In this document: positions 62,724 through 64,000 of the stretch, one piece after another
How positions within the stretch are numbered: position 1 is the first letter of the stretch
Layout: each line of letters starts with the position of its first letter
The notes under the pieces: model-generated
Told to the model about the DNA's origin: nothing
Seen by the model: only the letters and a program-made list of their open reading frames with translations
The model's database searches: none
Position numbers and translations under genes: made by a program
Assembly: GCA_963839285.1 (NCBI GenBank)
Contig: CAWIUN010000014.1
Location: forward strand, 32,444-96,443
DNA length: 64,000 nt
DNA from: DASSSQ01 sp963839285
GTDB taxonomy: Bacteria; Actinomycetota; Thermoleophilia; Gaiellales; Gaiellaceae
Direction: 5' to 3'

Positions 62724-63269
62724 CTAGACGAGCGGCGGCGGGCCGAACGCGAGGATCGCGACGGCGCCGCCGAGGCACAGGTACGGGCCGTAGGGGATCG
62801 TGCGCCGGCGCCACTCCGGCGAGCGCGAGATCAGCGCGAGCGAGACGATCCCGCCGGCGATCGTGCCGACGATCAGCCCGGGGAGGACGGCCTCGCCGAG
62901 CAGCAGCCCGAGCAGCCCGGCGAGCTTCACGTCGCCGATGCCGAGCCCCTTCGTCGCGACCGCGAAGGCGAGGAACGCCGCCGCGGCGGCTGCGCCCGCG
63001 ATCAGGATCTCGACCAGGGACGAGCGCTCGAAGGCGACGCGCAGCACGATCGCGGCGACGGCCGCCGGACCGGTGACGACGTTGCGGATCTTGCGGGTCG
63101 CGACGTCGTGGGCGGCGACCCAGACGAGCAGGCACTGGACGAGCGCCCAGGCGACGGCATCGAGGCTCGGCCCGAGGACGGCGAGCGTCAGCGCCGCGAG
63201 CGCCGCCGCGAGGGCGATCGCCCCGCCGCGGACGGCGTTCGAGTCGGCTCTGATCGACTGCGTGGACAC
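62724..63269 (-). CDS. A24-family prepilin peptidase-like protein
   Basis: 181 residues, about six TM helices, without the N-terminal cysteine-rich methyltransferase domain. The two catalytic Asp are in WVAAHDVATRKI and in the GxGD motif GLGIGDVKLAGLLG. It would cleave type IV pilin-like or archaellin-like leader peptides. GTG start at 63269 close to a TACGAT box. No pilin genes are in the window. Confidence 0.88.
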   Translation of the reverse strand: MSTQSIRADSNAVRGGAIALAAALAALTLAVLGPSLDAVAWALVQCLLVWVAAHDVATRKIRNVVTGPAAVAAIVLRVAFERSSLVEILIAGAAAAAAFLAFAVATKGLGIGDVKLAGLLGLLLGEAVLPGLIVGTIAGGIVSLALISRSPEWRRRTIPYGPYLCLGGAVAILAFGPPPLV

Positions 63270-63275
63270 CGTCCG

Positions 63276-63303
63276 ATCGTAGCCGGGCCCCGGCGACGTC
63301 GAA
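63276..63303 (-). promoter_or_regulatory. Promoter of the prepilin peptidase gene
   Basis: On the minus strand TTCGAC (63303-63298), 16-bp spacer, TACGAT (63281-63276), 6 nt before the GTG start. Leaderless arrangement as at other genes here. Confidence 0.4.
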
Positions 63304-63374
63304 CCGTCCCTTCCTCGCGCGCCGACTAGCCGTTCGGAGGATGACTCGTCCTGTCGATCGAGAAGAATGCGTGC

Positions 63375-63579
63375 ATGGACAGCGTCGGCGGTGCCAGGAT
63401 CCTCAGCGAGCGCTTCGGCGACGCCGAGCAGGTGCCCTTCCCGACGGTGGAGACGGTCGACGCGCTGCCGCTCTTCCACTGGACGGGCGTCGAGCCCGTG
63501 GTCCGCCCCCCTCGAGCCGCTCGTCGTGGACGAGCCGGCGCCGCCGCGGCGCTGGCGTCGCGCCCGAAAGGCCGCGTAG
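63375..63579 (+). CDS. Small hypothetical protein (one frameshift)
   Basis: ATG at 63375. MDSVGGARILSERFGDAEQ and TVETVDALPLFHWTGVEPVV read well, then one extra base near 63508 shifts to PLEPLVVDEPAPPRRWRR and a stop at 63579. About 67 residues. No family recognised. Confidence 0.4.
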
Positions 63580-63625
63580 TGCCGCTCCGCCGCTGGACGC
63601 GCGCCCCGGGAGGTGCCATCCTCGG

Positions 63626-64000
63626 ATGACGGTGACGGACTACTCGATGACGCAGGATCTTCGCCGTCCACGCTCGTTCCCGATCGGAAGCGGCCTGACG
63701 GTCGTCGGCGCCGCGATGATGATCGCCGGCGCGCTCGGGCCGTGGGTCGGGGGCAGGTTCTTCGGCGGGACGCACGGGGTCGAGCTCGGAGGCGACGGCT
63801 GGCTCGTCGTCGCCGCCGCCGCGTGCGCGCTCGTCCCGCTGGCGCTGCCGCTGCCGCCGTCGGCCCTCAAGGGCGTCTGGGTGATCGGCCTCGCGCTCGG
63901 CGCGGGCTTCGTCTGCTGGACCCATTTCTCGCAGGCCGACGTCGACGGCTTCAACGTCGACTGGGGGCTGCAGCTGGCCGCGGTCGGCTGCGTGGTGCTC
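63626..64000 (+). CDS. Membrane protein, 3' end outside the window
   Basis: ATG at 63626; 125 codons inside the window. Hydrophobic helices include GLTVVGAAMMIAGALGPWV, WLVVAAAACALVPLALPLP and VWVIGLALGAGFVCW, with an extracytoplasmic loop. No family recognised. The last bases are still coding. Confidence 0.6.
   Translation, partial: MTVTDYSMTQDLRRPRSFPIGSGLTVVGAAMMIAGALGPWVGGRFFGGTHGVELGGDGWLVVAAAACALVPLALPLPPSALKGVWVIGLALGAGFVCWTHFSQADVDGFNVDWGLQLAAVGCVVL

Noticed and set aside
1..64000. CRISPR array, prophage or insertion sequence
   Set aside because: No direct-repeat array, Cas, capsid/terminase or transposase gene was found on either strand. The two Xer proteins look chromosomal rather than phage-borne.

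Overview
The window is very GC-rich and densely packed. Neighbouring genes overlap by GTGA/ATGA, GTG starts are common, and several genes start 6-11 nt after a TANNNT -10 box. This points to a high-GC Actinomycetota, probably a Thermoleophilia-like lineage (inference from gene content and style, not from a marker gene). More than 35 single-base frameshifts lie in genes that should be intact. Nearly all are repaired by removing one base, so the sequence very probably carries insertion-type consensus errors. I annotate such genes as whole loci and give the shift positions.

Layout. 1-14 kb: the end of a drug-export ABC system, TCA-cycle genes (sucC, sucD with a methyltransferase between them, mdh, gltA), a PLP aminotransferase, a PDZ/Lon-like protease, an SDR, two tyrosine recombinases (XerD- and XerC-like), a zinc metallopeptidase and an M29 aminopeptidase. 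14-36 kb: a large, almost uniformly plus-strand catabolic cluster. It holds a FadR-type regulator, a beta-hydroxyacid dehydrogenase, a 2-oxoacid dehydrogenase (E1alpha, E1beta, E2), an aldehyde dehydrogenase, two creatinase-like M24 proteins, a LIV-type ABC importer with a LivM-LivG fusion, an EamA transporter, an ACMSD-like amidohydrolase, a hydrolase of the 2,6-dihydroxypseudooxynicotine hydrolase type, a three-subunit molybdenum hydroxylase and an FAD oxidoreductase. Together they could import, hydroxylate and cleave an organic, possibly N-heterocyclic, substrate and feed the fragments into acyl-CoA metabolism. 36-43 kb: pckA and an sdhA-sdhB-sdhE respiratory operon with an HdrB-like subunit. 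43-53 kb: a degraded PadR gene, asd-lysC, an isochorismatase, and recR, ybaB and dnaX, which are split by a plus-strand block carrying a CmoA-like enzyme. 53-61 kb: sortase, a CAP-domain protein, two NarL-type response regulators, a DUF192-receiver fusion, a soluble histidine kinase and a beta-propeller lipoprotein. 61.2-62.7 kb: a G25 run followed by anomalous low-quality-looking sequence with remains of a membrane-protein gene. 62.7-64 kb: a prepilin peptidase and small genes.

The most interesting item is inside the catabolic cluster. On the minus strand (28570-29142) a carboxymuconolactone-decarboxylase/AhpD-type gene is interrupted by one in-frame UGA at the second position of its CxxC motif (C-D-Y-UGA). 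An 8-bp hairpin with a GGG loop follows, with the loop starting 20 nt after the UGA. This is the signature of a selenocysteine codon with a bacterial SECIS element, so I read it as a selenoprotein. It sits directly upstream of a paralogue that has lost the CxxC loop, and is divergent from the C-C hydrolase and molybdenum hydroxylase genes.
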